Source of the DNA: Microbacterium barkeri
GTDB taxonomy: Bacteria; Actinomycetota; Actinomycetes; Actinomycetales; Microbacteriaceae
Length of the DNA stretch: 64,000 nt
Direction: 5' to 3'
NCBI RefSeq assembly: GCF_027921765.1
Contig: NZ_BSEJ01000001.1
Coordinates: 496,001-560,000 of the forward strand
The position numbers and the translations under genes are program-made. Positions 11,166-20,240 of this stretch are shown in pieces. The notes beneath the pieces were generated by a model, which saw only the letters and a program-made list of their open reading frames with translations, had not been told where the DNA came from and did no database searches. How positions within the stretch are numbered: the stretch's first letter is position 1; the number at the start of each line of letters is the position of its first letter.

Positions 11166-12203
11166 ATGGATCAGCTCACGATCGTGGGGACCGAGGACGG
11201 CAAGCTCGTCCTGGCGAACGAGTCGGGGCAGCGCTTCACGCTCCCCGTGGACGACCTGCTGCGTTCCGAGCTGCGCCGGATCGACCGCGCGGCGCATCGC
11301 GAGGAGTCCCACGCGCCGACCGCGAGCCCTCGCGACATCCAGCAGCACATCCGCGCGGGACTCACGGCCGAGCAGGTCGCGGATCTCCTCGGCGCGCGCG
11401 TCGAGGACGTCCGCCGCTTCGAGGGCCCCGTGCTCGCCGAGCGCGAGCACATCGTGGGCCGCGCCCTCGCCGTTCCCGTGCTCATGGGGGTCGACCTCGC
11501 CGGCGACCAGAATCCGACCTTCGGCGAGGCCATCCGCTCGAAGCTCGCGGACCTCGACGCCTCGGGCGAGCGCTGGACGAGCTGGAAGGACGAGACCGGC
11601 TGGATCGTCAAGCTCGAGTTCTCGGCCGCGGAGGTCGACCACGACGCCCGGTGGAGCTTCGACCCGCGGCGCAGCGCCCTCGCTCCCCTCAACGGCGACG
11701 CCACGCAGCTGTCGCGTCAGGGCCCGCTGCCGGAGGGGCTCATCCCCCGCCTGCGCGCGCTCGAGGTCGTCGAGACGGCCGACGAGGATCGCTTCGACTC
11801 CGGCGCCTTCGGGCCTCGCAGGCTCCCCGAGCAGGACACGGCGACCGACGGCATGACCCGGTCGATCCCGTCGGTGCGCGAGGCCGCGACGAAGCGCGCT
11901 CCGAGCGCGGAGGGGCCGAGCTCCGAGACCGCCGACCTCCTGGAGGCGCTGCGCCGCCGCCGGGGCCAGCGCGAGAGCGCTCCCGTCCTCGAGATGGAGG
12001 AGACGCCGCCGGCCGAGGCCGATGGCGAGGATCACGGGCCCGCTCCGGTCGCGCTCTTCGATGCGCTCGAGCCGGGCTACCGCTCGGAGTCGGAGCCGGA
12101 GCAGCCCGCACCGCAGCCCGAGCCGGAGACCCCGCGTCGTCGAGGGCGCGCGTCCATGCCCTCGTGGGACGAGATCGTCTTCGGAGCCCGTGCGGACGAC
12201 TGA
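11166..12203 (+). CDS. sepH: septation protein SepH
   Basis: Actinobacterial cell-division regulator of 345 residues, known in Streptomyces to bind FtsZ and stabilise Z-rings. The N-terminal DUF3071 domain starts MDQLTIVGTEDGKLVL. A helix-turn-helix-like segment (IQQHIRAGLTAEQVADLLG, about residues 58-76) is the part that contacts FtsZ in the family. The C-terminal third is Pro/Glu-rich and low in complexity. The ATG at 11166 is preceded by GAGGAG at a 7-base gap; an in-frame ATG at 11127 has no comparable site. The next gene, on the other strand, ends three bases past the stop. Confidence 0.9.
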   Translation: MDQLTIVGTEDGKLVLANESGQRFTLPVDDLLRSELRRIDRAAHREESHAPTASPRDIQQHIRAGLTAEQVADLLGARVEDVRRFEGPVLAEREHIVGRALAVPVLMGVDLAGDQNPTFGEAIRSKLADLDASGERWTSWKDETGWIVKLEFSAAEVDHDARWSFDPRRSALAPLNGDATQLSRQGPLPEGLIPRLRALEVVETADEDRFDSGAFGPRRLPEQDTATDGMTRSIPSVREAATKRAPSAEGPSSETADLLEALRRRRGQRESAPVLEMEETPPAEADGEDHGPAPVALFDALEPGYRSESEPEQPAPQPEPETPRRRGRASMPSWDEIVFGARADD

Positions 12204-12206
12204 GCC

Positions 12207-13331
12207 TCAGCGCGCGTAGGAGCCGAGGCGGATCAGCGGCACGGTCATCTCCTCGGGGGTCGTCGACCCGTGCTGACCCACCATGTCCTGCGGACGCTTG
12301 TCGTCCAGGCGGTCGTCGTAGAACGCCCACGTTCCGCGCGCCGCGACGAGCACGTCGCCGATGCGCGCCTCGACATCCGGATGGACGTCGCCGAAGAGAC
12401 CGGAGGCGATCGCCTCCGCGCGCGTGGCGATGTCGGCGGTCCCGTCGTCTGCGCGGCGCCAGACGTCCGCGACCTCGTCGGCCCGCGCGTCGTCCTCGAG
12501 GTAGAGATGCAGCAGGCGCGGCTCGCCGCCGACGAGCGCCACCCCGTCGAGTCGCGGGTCTCCGTCGCGGAGGAGGATGTGCCGGTGCCGGGGCACGTCG
12601 ATCATCCCGTGGTCGGCGGTCACGACGACGCCGACGCCCGCGGGGACGGGCGCGGCGAACGCGGCGTCGACGTCCTCCAGGGCGGCGACCCACGCGTCCG
12701 AGGCGACGCCGTGCCGGTGGCCGGCCTTGTCGACCTCGGGCAGGTAGCAGTAGACGACCGAGCCGGGGTGAGCGCTCGCCAGCCCGTACGCGGTCGCGAG
12801 GCGCGCCCGGACGCCGTCCTCCGCGATGTAGCGCGCGCCGCGCAGGACGGCAGCGGTGAAGCCGCTGCCCGCGAACTCCGCGAGCCCGACCGCGAACGCC
12901 GCGCGGCCGTCGGCGTGCGCGCGCTCGAAGACGGTCGTCGCGCGCTGCCACGTGACGGGGTCGAGGCCGTCGCGCTCGTAGCCGTTCAGCTGGTTGGCGA
13001 GCACCCCCTGCGCGGGGTCGAGGATGCGGTAGCCGACGAGTCCGTGCTCTCCCGGCCAGGCGCCGGTGAGCGTGCTCGTGAGCGCCGCGGCCGTCGTCGA
13101 CGGGAACACGCTGCGCGCGACATCCTTCTTGGCCATGGCGCCCGCAAGACGTCGCGCGTGCCCGGCATGGGCTCGCAGCTGGATCGATCCGAGGCCGTCG
13201 ACGACGACGATGACCGCGGAGGTCGCGGCGGGCAGCCACTCCCCTCCTCCGTCGAGCGATCGGAGAGACTCCTGCGCGACCTCGGTGAGGCTCCGGGCGT
13301 TCAGGGGGCCCGCCGGTACGATGAGGGACAT
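12207..13331 (-). CDS. alkaline-phosphatase-superfamily phosphodiesterase / nucleotide pyrophosphatase
   Basis: A metal-dependent phosphodiesterase of 374 residues in the type I phosphodiesterase/nucleotide pyrophosphatase family. Metal ligands and nucleophile are visible in order: VVDGLG near residue 40, the threonine nucleophile region SVFPSTTAAALTS, VTADHGMID, and a final QHGSTTPEEMTVP. There is no signal peptide, so it is probably cytoplasmic. The substrate cannot be told from sequence. The ATG at 13331 fits the family N terminus (MSLIVPAGPLN). The open frame continues several kilobases upstream but only as a shadow of parC and parE. It is divergent from parC. Confidence 0.85.
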   Translation of the reverse strand: MSLIVPAGPLNARSLTEVAQESLRSLDGGGEWLPAATSAVIVVVDGLGSIQLRAHAGHARRLAGAMAKKDVARSVFPSTTAAALTSTLTGAWPGEHGLVGYRILDPAQGVLANQLNGYERDGLDPVTWQRATTVFERAHADGRAAFAVGLAEFAGSGFTAAVLRGARYIAEDGVRARLATAYGLASAHPGSVVYCYLPEVDKAGHRHGVASDAWVAALEDVDAAFAAPVPAGVGVVVTADHGMIDVPRHRHILLRDGDPRLDGVALVGGEPRLLHLYLEDDARADEVADVWRRADDGTADIATRAEAIASGLFGDVHPDVEARIGDVLVAARGTWAFYDDRLDDKRPQDMVGQHGSTTPEEMTVPLIRLGSYAR

Positions 13332-13430
13332 CCGGGCCAGTCTCCCACAGCGGAGCTGCGCGCCGTCGCCCTCCGCCCGCGGGCGCGCGCCGCACGGCCC
13401 GGGATCCGTCCCACCCGAGGAGAGGGCTGA

Positions 13431-15878
13431 ATGGCGCGCAAGCAGGCATCCGACGCCACGCCGGTCGAGGAGCGCATCGAGGACATCGACCTCGAGTCGG
13501 AGATGCAGGGGTCGTACCTCGAGTACGCCTACTCCGTCATCTACTCGCGCGCCCTGCCGGATGCGCGCGACGGCCTCAAGCCCGTGCAGCGCCGCATCCT
13601 CTACCAGATGGCCGAGATGGGGCTGCGCCCCGACCGCGGCCATGTGAAGAGCGCGCGCGTCGTCGGCGAGGTGATGGGAAAGCTCCACCCGCACGGCGAC
13701 ACCGCCATCTACGACGCCCTCGTGCGCCTCGCGCAGGACTTCGCGCTGCGCGTGCCGCTCGTCGACGGGCACGGAAACTTCGGCTCGCTCGACGACGGCC
13801 CCGCGGCGGCCCGGTACACCGAGGCGCGCCTCGCGGCCGCCGCCATGGCGATGACCGAGAACCTCGACGAGGATGTCGTCGACTTCATCCCCAACTACGA
13901 CGGGCAGTTCCAGCAGCCCGACGTCCTGCCGGCCGCCTACCCGAACCTCCTCGTGAACGGCACGACGGGGATCGCCGTCGGCATGGCGACGAACATGGCG
14001 CCGCACAACCTCACCGAGGTCGTCGCGGCCGCCAACTTCCTCCTCGAGAACCCCGACGCGACCCTCGACCAGCTCATGGAGTTCGTCCCGGGGCCGGACT
14101 TTCCCTCGGGCGGCATCGTCGTCGGCCTCGACGGGATCCGAGACGCGTACGAGACCGGCCGCGGCGCGATCAAGGTGCGGGGGAAGGTGTCGATCGAGCA
14201 GATCGGCCCGCGCCGCACGGGCATCGTCGTCACGGAGCTGCCCTACATGGTCGGGCCCGAGCGCGTGATCGAGAAGCTCAAGGACGCCGTCCAGTCCAAG
14301 AAGCTCCAGGGCATCAGCGATGTCACCGACCTCACCGACCGCAACAACGGGCTGCGCATCGTCATCGGGGTGAAGACGGGCTTCGACCCGCAGGCCGTGC
14401 TCGAGCGGCTCTACCGCCTCACGCCGCTCGAGGACTCCTTCAACTTCAACAACGTCGCCCTCGTCGGCGGGCGGCCGCACACGCTCGGCCTTGTCGAGCT
14501 CCTGCGGGTCTACGTCGAGCACCGCCTGCAGGTGGTCACGCGCCGCAGCCGCTTCCGCCTCGCGCGGCGTCAGGAGCGCCTGCACCTCGTGCGCGGCCTG
14601 CTCGTGGCCATCCTCGACATCGACGAGGTCATCCAGGTCATCCGCACGTCCGACGACTCCGAGCAGGCCCGCAGGCGCCTGTGCCAGGTGTTCGATCTCG
14701 ACGACGTGCAGGCCGAGTACATCCTCGAGCTGCGCCTGCGCCGCCTCACGAAGTTCTCGCGCATCGAGCTCGAGAAGGAGCGCGACGAGCTGCTCGCCGA
14801 GATCGCGCACCTCGAGGAGCTCCTGGGCTCCGATGCGCTGCTGCGCAGGCAGGTGGCGGCGGAGCTGGACGCGGTCGTCGACAAGTACGGGACGCCGCGG
14901 CGCACGCTCCTCATGAACGCGAAGCCCGCCGCGGCGCGCACGCGGCAGACCTCGGATGTCGACCTCCAGATCGCGGATGGCCCCACGCTCGTGGCGCTGT
15001 CGACGACGGGGCGCGCGGTGCGCGTCGAGGTCCCGGAGGGCCAGCAGCTCGCGGCGCCGTCGAGGCGGAGCAAGCACGATGCGATCCTCTCGACGGTCCA
15101 GACCACCGTCCGCGGCGAGGCCGGCGCGCTCACGAACCGCGGGCGCATCGTGCGGTTCCACCCCGTCGACCTGCCGTCGGTGCCGCCGAACGCGGTGCAG
15201 CTGGGCGTGGGCGTCAAGCTGCACGACTACATCGGGCTCGCCGACCGCAGCGAGCGGATCCTCGCGCTCGTGAAGCTCGACGACGACGCTCCGGTCGCCA
15301 TCGGCACCGCGCAGGGCGTCGTGAAGCGGATCGTCCCGTCCGCGCTCCCGGCGAAGCCCGAGCTCGAGGTCATCGCGCTCAAGCCCGGCGACGAGGTCGT
15401 GGGCGCGGCGTCGGCACCCGACGACGCCGAGCTCGTCTTCATCACGACCGACGCGCAGCTGCTGCGCTTCGCCGCATCCTCGGTGCGCCCCCAGGGGGCC
15501 GCGGCAGGCGGCATGGCCGGGATCAAGCTCAGCGCGAAGGGCGCCGTGCTCTTCTTCGGCGCGGCGACCGGCGACGACACGGTCGTCGTCACGGTGTCGG
15601 GCGCCGAGGGGATGCTCGCGGGCGCCGACACGGGGCGGGCGAAGATCTCGGACTTCTCGGAGTTCCCCGGCAAGGGCCGCGCGACGGGCGGCGTCCGCGC
15701 GCACGCCTTCCTCCGGGGCGAGGACCGGCTCACGCTCGCGTGGGTCGGCCCCGACCCCGCCCTCGCGGTGGACGCGAACGGGTCGGTGCGGAAGCTCCCG
15801 CAGACCCTCTCGAAGCGCGACGCGTCGGGGCAGCCGCTCGAATCCGTCGTCGCCTCGATCGGCCGGACGCTCGTCTAG
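13431..15878 (+). CDS. parC: DNA topoisomerase IV subunit A (second gyrase-A-like subunit)
   Basis: Type IIA topoisomerase breakage-reunion subunit, 815 residues. The N-terminal part carries the family core ([29 protein letters not shown]) and the catalytic tyrosine in ARYTEARLA. The C-terminal beta-pinwheel lacks a clean GyrA box: at its usual place is GKGRATGG. That favours a decatenating topo IV role over gyrase. In this group the canonical gyrA/gyrB pair sits near the origin, so this is the second pair. The start has GAGGAGAGGG about 6 bases upstream. It converges on parE; both stop codons lie inside a shared hairpin. Confidence 0.88.
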   Translation: MARKQASDATPVEERIEDIDLESEMQGSYLEYAYSVIYSRALPDARDGLKPVQRRILYQMAEMGLRPDRGHVKSARVVGEVMGKLHPHGDTAIYDALVRLAQDFALRVPLVDGHGNFGSLDDGPAAARYTEARLAAAAMAMTENLDEDVVDFIPNYDGQFQQPDVLPAAYPNLLVNGTTGIAVGMATNMAPHNLTEVVAAANFLLENPDATLDQLMEFVPGPDFPSGGIVVGLDGIRDAYETGRGAIKVRGKVSIEQIGPRRTGIVVTELPYMVGPERVIEKLKDAVQSKKLQGISDVTDLTDRNNGLRIVIGVKTGFDPQAVLERLYRLTPLEDSFNFNNVALVGGRPHTLGLVELLRVYVEHRLQVVTRRSRFRLARRQERLHLVRGLLVAILDIDEVIQVIRTSDDSEQARRRLCQVFDLDDVQAEYILELRLRRLTKFSRIELEKERDELLAEIAHLEELLGSDALLRRQVAAELDAVVDKYGTPRRTLLMNAKPAAARTRQTSDVDLQIADGPTLVALSTTGRAVRVEVPEGQQLAAPSRRSKHDAILSTVQTTVRGEAGALTNRGRIVRFHPVDLPSVPPNAVQLGVGVKLHDYIGLADRSERILALVKLDDDAPVAIGTAQGVVKRIVPSALPAKPELEVIALKPGDEVVGAASAPDDAELVFITTDAQLLRFAASSVRPQGAAAGGMAGIKLSAKGAVLFFGAATGDDTVVVTVSGAEGMLAGADTGRAKISDFSEFPGKGRATGGVRAHAFLRGEDRLTLAWVGPDPALAVDANGSVRKLPQTLSKRDASGQPLESVVASIGRTLV

Positions 15879-15908
15879 GACGGGCGCTCGGCCGAGCGCG
15901 CGTCCTAG
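15875..15908. terminator. parC/parE bidirectional hairpin containing both stop codons
   Basis: A 17-bp inverted repeat (15875-15891 and 15892-15908) with one mismatch. The outer CTAG on each arm contains the TAG of parC (15876-15878) and the TAG of parE (15905-15907). The repeat has no spacer, so the loop forms from the central bases. Confidence 0.65.
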
Positions 15909-17986
15909 ACGTCGATCGACTCGCGGTCCAGGCGGTCGGCGGAGTCGATGATGAACTCGCGGCGCGGGGCGACCTCGTTGCCCATGAGCATCTCGAACAC
16001 GCGGCCCGCGGCCTCGGCGTCCTCCATGCGCACGCGGCGCAGGAGCCGGCCGTCGCGCTGCATCGTCGTCTCCGCGAGCTGGTCCGCGTCCATCTCGCCG
16101 AGTCCCTTGTAGCGCTGGATGGGCTCCTGCCAGCGCTTGCCCTGCTTCTGCAGCCGCGCGAGGAGGCGCGTGAGCTCGGCGTCGCTGTAGGTGTAGATCG
16201 TCTCGTTGGGCTTGGAGCCCGGGTTCATGACGATCACGCGGTGCAGCGGCGGAACGGCCGCGTACACCCTGCCGTGCTCGATGAGGGGCCGGAGGTACCG
16301 GTAGAAGAGGGTCAGCAGCAGCGTGCGGATGTGCGCGCCGTCGACGTCGGCGTCGCTCATCATGATGACCTTGCCGTAGCGCGCGGCGTCGATGTCGAAC
16401 GTCCGCCCGGAGCCCGCGCCCACGACCTGGATGATCGATGCGCACTCGGCGTTCGAGAGCATGTCGCCGATCGAGGCCTTCTGCGTGTTGAGGATCTTCC
16501 CGCGGATGGGCAGAAGGGCCTGGAACTCGCTGTCGCGAGCGCGGCGGGCCGTGCCGAGCGCCGAATCGCCCTCGACGATGAACAGCTCGGAGTTCGACAC
16601 GTCGCTCGAGCGGCAGTCGATGAGCTTGGCCGGGAGCGACGAGCTCTCGAGCGCGTTCTTGCGGCGCTGCGTCTCCTTGTGGGCGCGCGCCGACACACGT
16701 GCCTTCATCTCGGCGACGACCTTGTCGAGGAGCATCGACGTCTGGTTCTTGTCGTCGCGGCGCGTCGAGGTGAAGCGCTCCTTGAGGCCCTCGCGGACGA
16801 CCTTCGCGACGATCGCGCGGACGGCGGGCGTCCCGAGCACCTCCTTCGTCTGGCCCTCGAACTGCGGCTCCGGCACCGACACCGTGAGGACCGCCGTGAG
16901 ACCGGCCAGCACGTCGTCCTTCTCGATGCGGTCGTTCTGGCCGACCTTGAGACGCCGTGCGTTCTTCTCGACCTCCGCGCGCAGCTGCTTGAGCAGCTCC
17001 TGCTCGAAGCCCTGCTGGTGCGTGCCGCCCTTGGGCGTGGAGATGATGTTGACGAACGAGCGGATGATCGTGTCGTACCCCGTGCCCCAGCGCAGCGCGA
17101 TGTCGACGCTGCACTCGCGCTGGACATCCGTGGATCGCATCGATCCGTCGGGCTGCAGCATCGGCACCGTCTCGGTGTACGTGCCGGAGCCCTGGAAGCG
17201 CCAGTCGTCGGTCACGGGCGCGTCGGTCGCGAGGAAGTGCACGAACTCGGAGATGCCGCCGTCGAAGCGGTACGACGTCTCCGTCGGCTCGTCTCCGCGC
17301 TCGTCGCGGATCACGATCTCGAGCCCCGGCACGAGGAACGCCGTCTGCCGCGCGCGCGTGACGAGCTCGTCGACCTGGAACGCCGCATCCTTCGTGAAGA
17401 TCTGCCGGTCGGCCCAGTACCGCACACGCGTGCCGGTGACGCCCTTGGCGACCTTGCCGACGACGCGCAGCTCGCTGCGCTCCTCGAAGGGCGTGAACGG
17501 CGCCTCGGGCGTCGGCTCGCCGGTGTCCGCGAAGCGCCCGGGCTCGCCGCGGTGGAACGACATCGCCCAGGTCCTGCCGTCGCGGTCGACCTCGACGTCG
17601 AGTCGCTCGGACAGGGCGTTCACGACCGACGCGCCGACGCCGTGGAGTCCGCCGGAGGCGGCGTACGAGCCGCCGCCGAACTTCCCTCCCGCGTGGAGCT
17701 TCGTGTAGACGACCTCGACGCCGGACAGGCCCGTGCGGGGCTCGACGTCGACCGGCACGCCGCGGCCGCGGTCCTGGACCTCGACGCTGCCGTCGCCGCG
17801 CAGGATGACGTCGATGCGCGTGCCGTTGCCGGCGACCGCCTCGTCCACGGCGTTGTCGATGATCTCCCACAGGCAGTGCATGAGGCCGGGCGATCCGTTC
17901 GACCCGATGTACATGCCGGGGCGCTTGCGGACGGCCTCGAGGCCTTCCAGCACCTGGAGATGATGAGCGGAGTACTCGGAGGTCAC
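15905..17986 (-). CDS. parE: DNA topoisomerase IV subunit B
   Basis: ATPase subunit of the type IIA topoisomerase, 693 residues. The GHKL ATP-binding domain shows WEIIDNAVDEA and the glycine-rich GGLHGVGASVVNAL loop. The TOPRIM domain shows EGDSALGTARRARD and the metal-binding DADVDGAHIRTL. EGDSALG differs from the usual EGDSAGG. The GTG start at 17986 lies 8 bases after a minus-strand TATGAT (17995-18000), suggesting a leaderless or near-leaderless message. It converges with parC, which encodes its partner. Confidence 0.92.
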   Translation of the reverse strand: MTSEYSAHHLQVLEGLEAVRKRPGMYIGSNGSPGLMHCLWEIIDNAVDEAVAGNGTRIDVILRGDGSVEVQDRGRGVPVDVEPRTGLSGVEVVYTKLHAGGKFGGGSYAASGGLHGVGASVVNALSERLDVEVDRDGRTWAMSFHRGEPGRFADTGEPTPEAPFTPFEERSELRVVGKVAKGVTGTRVRYWADRQIFTKDAAFQVDELVTRARQTAFLVPGLEIVIRDERGDEPTETSYRFDGGISEFVHFLATDAPVTDDWRFQGSGTYTETVPMLQPDGSMRSTDVQRECSVDIALRWGTGYDTIIRSFVNIISTPKGGTHQQGFEQELLKQLRAEVEKNARRLKVGQNDRIEKDDVLAGLTAVLTVSVPEPQFEGQTKEVLGTPAVRAIVAKVVREGLKERFTSTRRDDKNQTSMLLDKVVAEMKARVSARAHKETQRRKNALESSSLPAKLIDCRSSDVSNSELFIVEGDSALGTARRARDSEFQALLPIRGKILNTQKASIGDMLSNAECASIIQVVGAGSGRTFDIDAARYGKVIMMSDADVDGAHIRTLLLTLFYRYLRPLIEHGRVYAAVPPLHRVIVMNPGSKPNETIYTYSDAELTRLLARLQKQGKRWQEPIQRYKGLGEMDADQLAETTMQRDGRLLRRVRMEDAEAAGRVFEMLMGNEVAPRREFIIDSADRLDRESIDV

Positions 17987-18200
17987 GATCTTCGATCATA
18001 CTTTCGACGTGCCCGGAAGAGCCTGCGACACTCCCCCGATGCGCGCTCCCACGAGGACATCCGGCGCGCTCGCGTCCAGCCCGTACGCGCACAGCGAAAC
18101 ATGCGGCCATGCGGGCATGATTCCGAGGTCCCCGTGGTTTCATACAGTGAATCGGAAGAGTCGAGACCGAGATCGACAGGTTCGAACAGGGAGGCAGACC

Positions 18201-18416
18201 ATGACCGCGACATCCACACCCGAAGCCCCTGTCTCGTACCGTCTCACCGCGGCCGACCGCTGCGACAGCTGCGGGGCGCAGGCGTACATCGCCGCCGAGG
18301 TCAACGGCAGCCAGCTGCTCTACTGCGCCCACCACGGTCGCAAGTACGAGGAGAAGCTGCGCGCCGTGGCGACCTCGTGGCTCGACGAGACGGCCCGTCT
18401 CGCCGAGACGGACTGA
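18201..18416 (+). CDS. DUF7455 small zinc-ribbon protein
   Basis: A protein of 71 residues with a CDSC pair (in DRCDSCGAQAY) and a YCAHHGRKY segment, which together could bind one zinc ion. This matches the DUF7455 family found next to primary sigma factor genes in actinobacteria. The function is unknown. The ATG at 18201 is preceded by AGGGAGG with a 7-base gap. TACAGT at 18143-18148 is a plausible -10 hexamer. The 214-base gap to the divergent parE holds these signals and nothing else I can name. Confidence 0.88.
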   Translation: MTATSTPEAPVSYRLTAADRCDSCGAQAYIAAEVNGSQLLYCAHHGRKYEEKLRAVATSWLDETARLAETD

Positions 18417-18428
18417 CACCAGGCTTCC

Positions 18429-18462
18429 GAGGCGCCCGTCCCCGCGAGGGGGCGGGCGCCTC
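18429..18462. terminator. hairpin between DUF7455 and the alanine racemase pair
   Basis: A 15-bp stem (18429-18443 and 18448-18462) with one G-T pair and a GCGA tetraloop. It sits between convergent genes and probably serves both. Confidence 0.72.
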
Positions 18463-18476
18463 GCCGTTCCCGCTCC

Positions 18477-19511
18477 TCAGACGTACACGCGCGGGATGAG
18501 GGGCGACACGCGCAGGAGGGGCTCCTCGCCGACCGTGCCGATCGCCTCGGCGATGGTCGTCGACGTGCTCTCGCCGCGATCGCCCGCGCCGAACAGCACG
18601 ACCTCGTCGCCGACGGCCGCGCCGTCCCATCCGTCGATCGTCGACGTCGTCTCGCGCACCGCGCGCAGCCGACGCGCGCCCGCGGGCGTGCCCACCGACA
18701 TCCGCCCGGCGAGCGTGGAGAACAGGCCGTCGAGCGAGCCGATGCCCACCTCGACCGTGTCGCCGTGCACGGCGGTCACCTCGCTCACGAGGGTGGCGGA
18801 TGGCACGGTGCCGGGGATCTCCGGCCCCTCGGCCGAGCGGATGCCGTAGCAGAAGGCGCCGACCCGGACGAGGTCGCACCGGAACTCCGCGCGATGCCAC
18901 GCGGCCGCGCTGGCCGCGAGGTGGCGCACCTCGGGCCGCAGGCCGGCCGCTCGCGCCGCCGCGACCGCCTCGTCGAAGAGAGCGCGCGCGGCGTCGTCCT
19001 CCTCGTCGCTCGCCTCGGCGATGTGGCTCCAGATCCCGGCGACCCGCACCGCGTTCTCCGCCTCGAGCGCGGCCGCGCGGGCCGCGAACGCCGGCCACGC
19101 CTCGACGCGCACGCCGTTGCGGTGAAGGCCCGTGTCGATCTTGAGGTGGACGACCGCGGTCTCGCCGCGGGCGGCGGCCACGCGGCCGACGCGCTCGAGA
19201 TAGCCCGCGTCGCCCACGCCGAGCTCGACGCCCGCCTCGAGAGCCTCCGCGATCTCGCCCTCGTCGACGGTCAGCCACGAGAACACCCGCGCGCGGTCGC
19301 CGGTCACGGCCTTGGCGCGCACGCCGGTCGCGATGTCGAATGCGCCGAGCCAGCGCACGCCCTCCGCGGCGGCCGCGTCCGCGATGGCCTCCACGCCGTG
19401 GGCGTAGGCGTCGTCCTTGACGACGACCATGAGGTCGGCCGGCGCGACGCGGGCCCTGACGGCGCGCACGTTCTCCCGGAACCGTCCCAGATCGATCCGC
19501 AGGGCGCTCAC
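18477..19511 (-). CDS. alanine-racemase-like subunit with PLP lysine but altered C-terminal domain
   Basis: A fold-type III PLP protein of 344 residues, homologous to alanine racemase. The N-terminal barrel is intact: the Schiff-base lysine in VVVKDDAYAHG (near residue 32), KIDTGLHRNGV, GIWSHIAEA, and the phosphate-side VRVGAFCYG. The C-terminal domain is abnormal. The strand that normally carries the second catalytic base (VSYG, Tyr265 of the Geobacillus enzyme) is deleted: HGDTVEVGIGSLDG runs straight into the next strand. The usual MD pair is replaced by RETTSTIDG. The GTG start overlaps the stop of the upstream paralogue by four bases (GTGA), so translation is coupled. The missing elements are present in that paralogue. 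Confidence 0.82.
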   Translation of the reverse strand: MSALRIDLGRFRENVRAVRARVAPADLMVVVKDDAYAHGVEAIADAAAAEGVRWLGAFDIATGVRAKAVTGDRARVFSWLTVDEGEIAEALEAGVELGVGDAGYLERVGRVAAARGETAVVHLKIDTGLHRNGVRVEAWPAFAARAAALEAENAVRVAGIWSHIAEASDEEDDAARALFDEAVAAARAAGLRPEVRHLAASAAAWHRAEFRCDLVRVGAFCYGIRSAEGPEIPGTVPSATLVSEVTAVHGDTVEVGIGSLDGLFSTLAGRMSVGTPAGARRLRAVRETTSTIDGWDGAAVGDEVVLFGAGDRGESTSTTIAEAIGTVGEEPLLRVSPLIPRVYV

Positions 19512-20191
19512 GCGACGACCTCCCTCTCCACGCCGAGGCCGACCCGCGCCACCAGCTCGGCGGCCGTCAGACCCGTCACCGTCGTCCACTCCGCGATCTC
19601 GTCGCGCACGGCGCCCGATCCGAAGAAGACGACCTCGTCGCCCGGCTCCGCGCCACCCGCCCCGCCGACGTCCACGACGCACACGTCCATCGCGACGCGC
19701 CCGACGATCGCGCAGCGGCGTCCGCGGATGTCGACGTGCGCGCGGCTGCCGAGCGCGCGCACGACGCCCTGCGCGTACCCGCCGGGGACGAGCGCGATCT
19801 GCGTGTCGGCGGGCGCGCGGTGGACGAAGCCGTACGACACGCCCTCGCCCGCGAGGAGCGGCTTCGTCGACAGGACGCGCGATGCGAGCGACAGGACCGG
19901 CTGTCCGCCGGAGCCGGGAAGGCCCAGGACGCGGGCCATGGGCAGCGTCGACTCGTCGGCGGTCGCGACGAGGCCGAGATCCTCGACGATCGCGACATCC
20001 GGCGCGTCCGCGCGCACAGCGCGGACACCCGCCGCGTGCAGGGCGCGCGCCACGGTCACGAGGCCGTGGCCCCACGCATCGCGCCGGACGTCGCCGATCG
20101 CGTCGGGCGGCGTGTCACGCAGGTTCGCGGCCAGGGCCGCTGCCGACACGCGCGCGCGGGGCGCGGACGTCCGAAGGCGCTGCGAAGTCAC
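19508..20191 (-). CDS. short alanine-racemase-like subunit with catalytic tyrosine but no PLP lysine
   Basis: A protein of 227 residues. The first 45 look like an alanine racemase start (RARVSAAALAANLR), but the lysine motif has become DVRRDAWGHG and most of the barrel is gone. The C-terminal domain is well kept: GEGVSYGF (Tyr265 equivalent), GGYAQGVVR, GRVAMDVCVVDV (the MD pair) and GDEVVFFG. In alanine racemase dimers this domain completes the partner's active site, so it could serve the downstream lysine-bearing protein. The GTG at 20191 was chosen because it lies 7 bases after minus-strand TAGTCT (20199-20204). ATG at 20215 is an alternative. Decay to a pseudogene is possible but no frame disruption is seen. 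Confidence 0.78.
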   Translation of the reverse strand: MTSQRLRTSAPRARVSAAALAANLRDTPPDAIGDVRRDAWGHGLVTVARALHAAGVRAVRADAPDVAIVEDLGLVATADESTLPMARVLGLPGSGGQPVLSLASRVLSTKPLLAGEGVSYGFVHRAPADTQIALVPGGYAQGVVRALGSRAHVDIRGRRCAIVGRVAMDVCVVDVGGAGGAEPGDEVVFFGSGAVRDEIAEWTTVTGLTAAELVARVGLGVEREVVA

Positions 20192-20240
20192 CCGATCTAG
20201 ACTAGCCAGGCCCATCGCAAGCGACCTGGAGGACGCCCGT
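20192..20240. promoter_or_regulatory. overlapping divergent promoters, racemase pair versus ATP-grasp gene
   Basis: In this 49-base gap TAGACT (20198-20203, plus) and TAGTCT (20204-20199, minus) overlap on opposite strands. The plus-strand gene then has a leader with GGAGG at 20228-20232, while the minus-strand gene would be leaderless. RNA polymerase cannot occupy both at once. Confidence 0.5.

Noticed and set aside
12207..18419. A continuous minus-strand frame of 2070 codons
   Set aside because: Only its last 374 codons are a real gene (phosphodiesterase). The rest is the Arg/Ala-rich shadow of parC and parE, which carry full family motifs in other frames.
14681..18499. A plus-strand open frame of 1272 codons, antisense to parE
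   Set aside because: Composition is Arg/Gly/Ala-rich without motifs, and it overlaps the well-supported parE. It is a product of high GC at third positions. The same holds for long shadows at 968-3178, 5407-8238, 33939-37316 and 39466-43335.
19508..20191. The short racemase-like gene as a plain pseudogene
   Set aside because: The frame is intact, it is coupled by a GTGA overlap, it has a promoter-like hexamer in register, and its C-terminal catalytic motifs are preserved. Decay would not be expected to spare only these.
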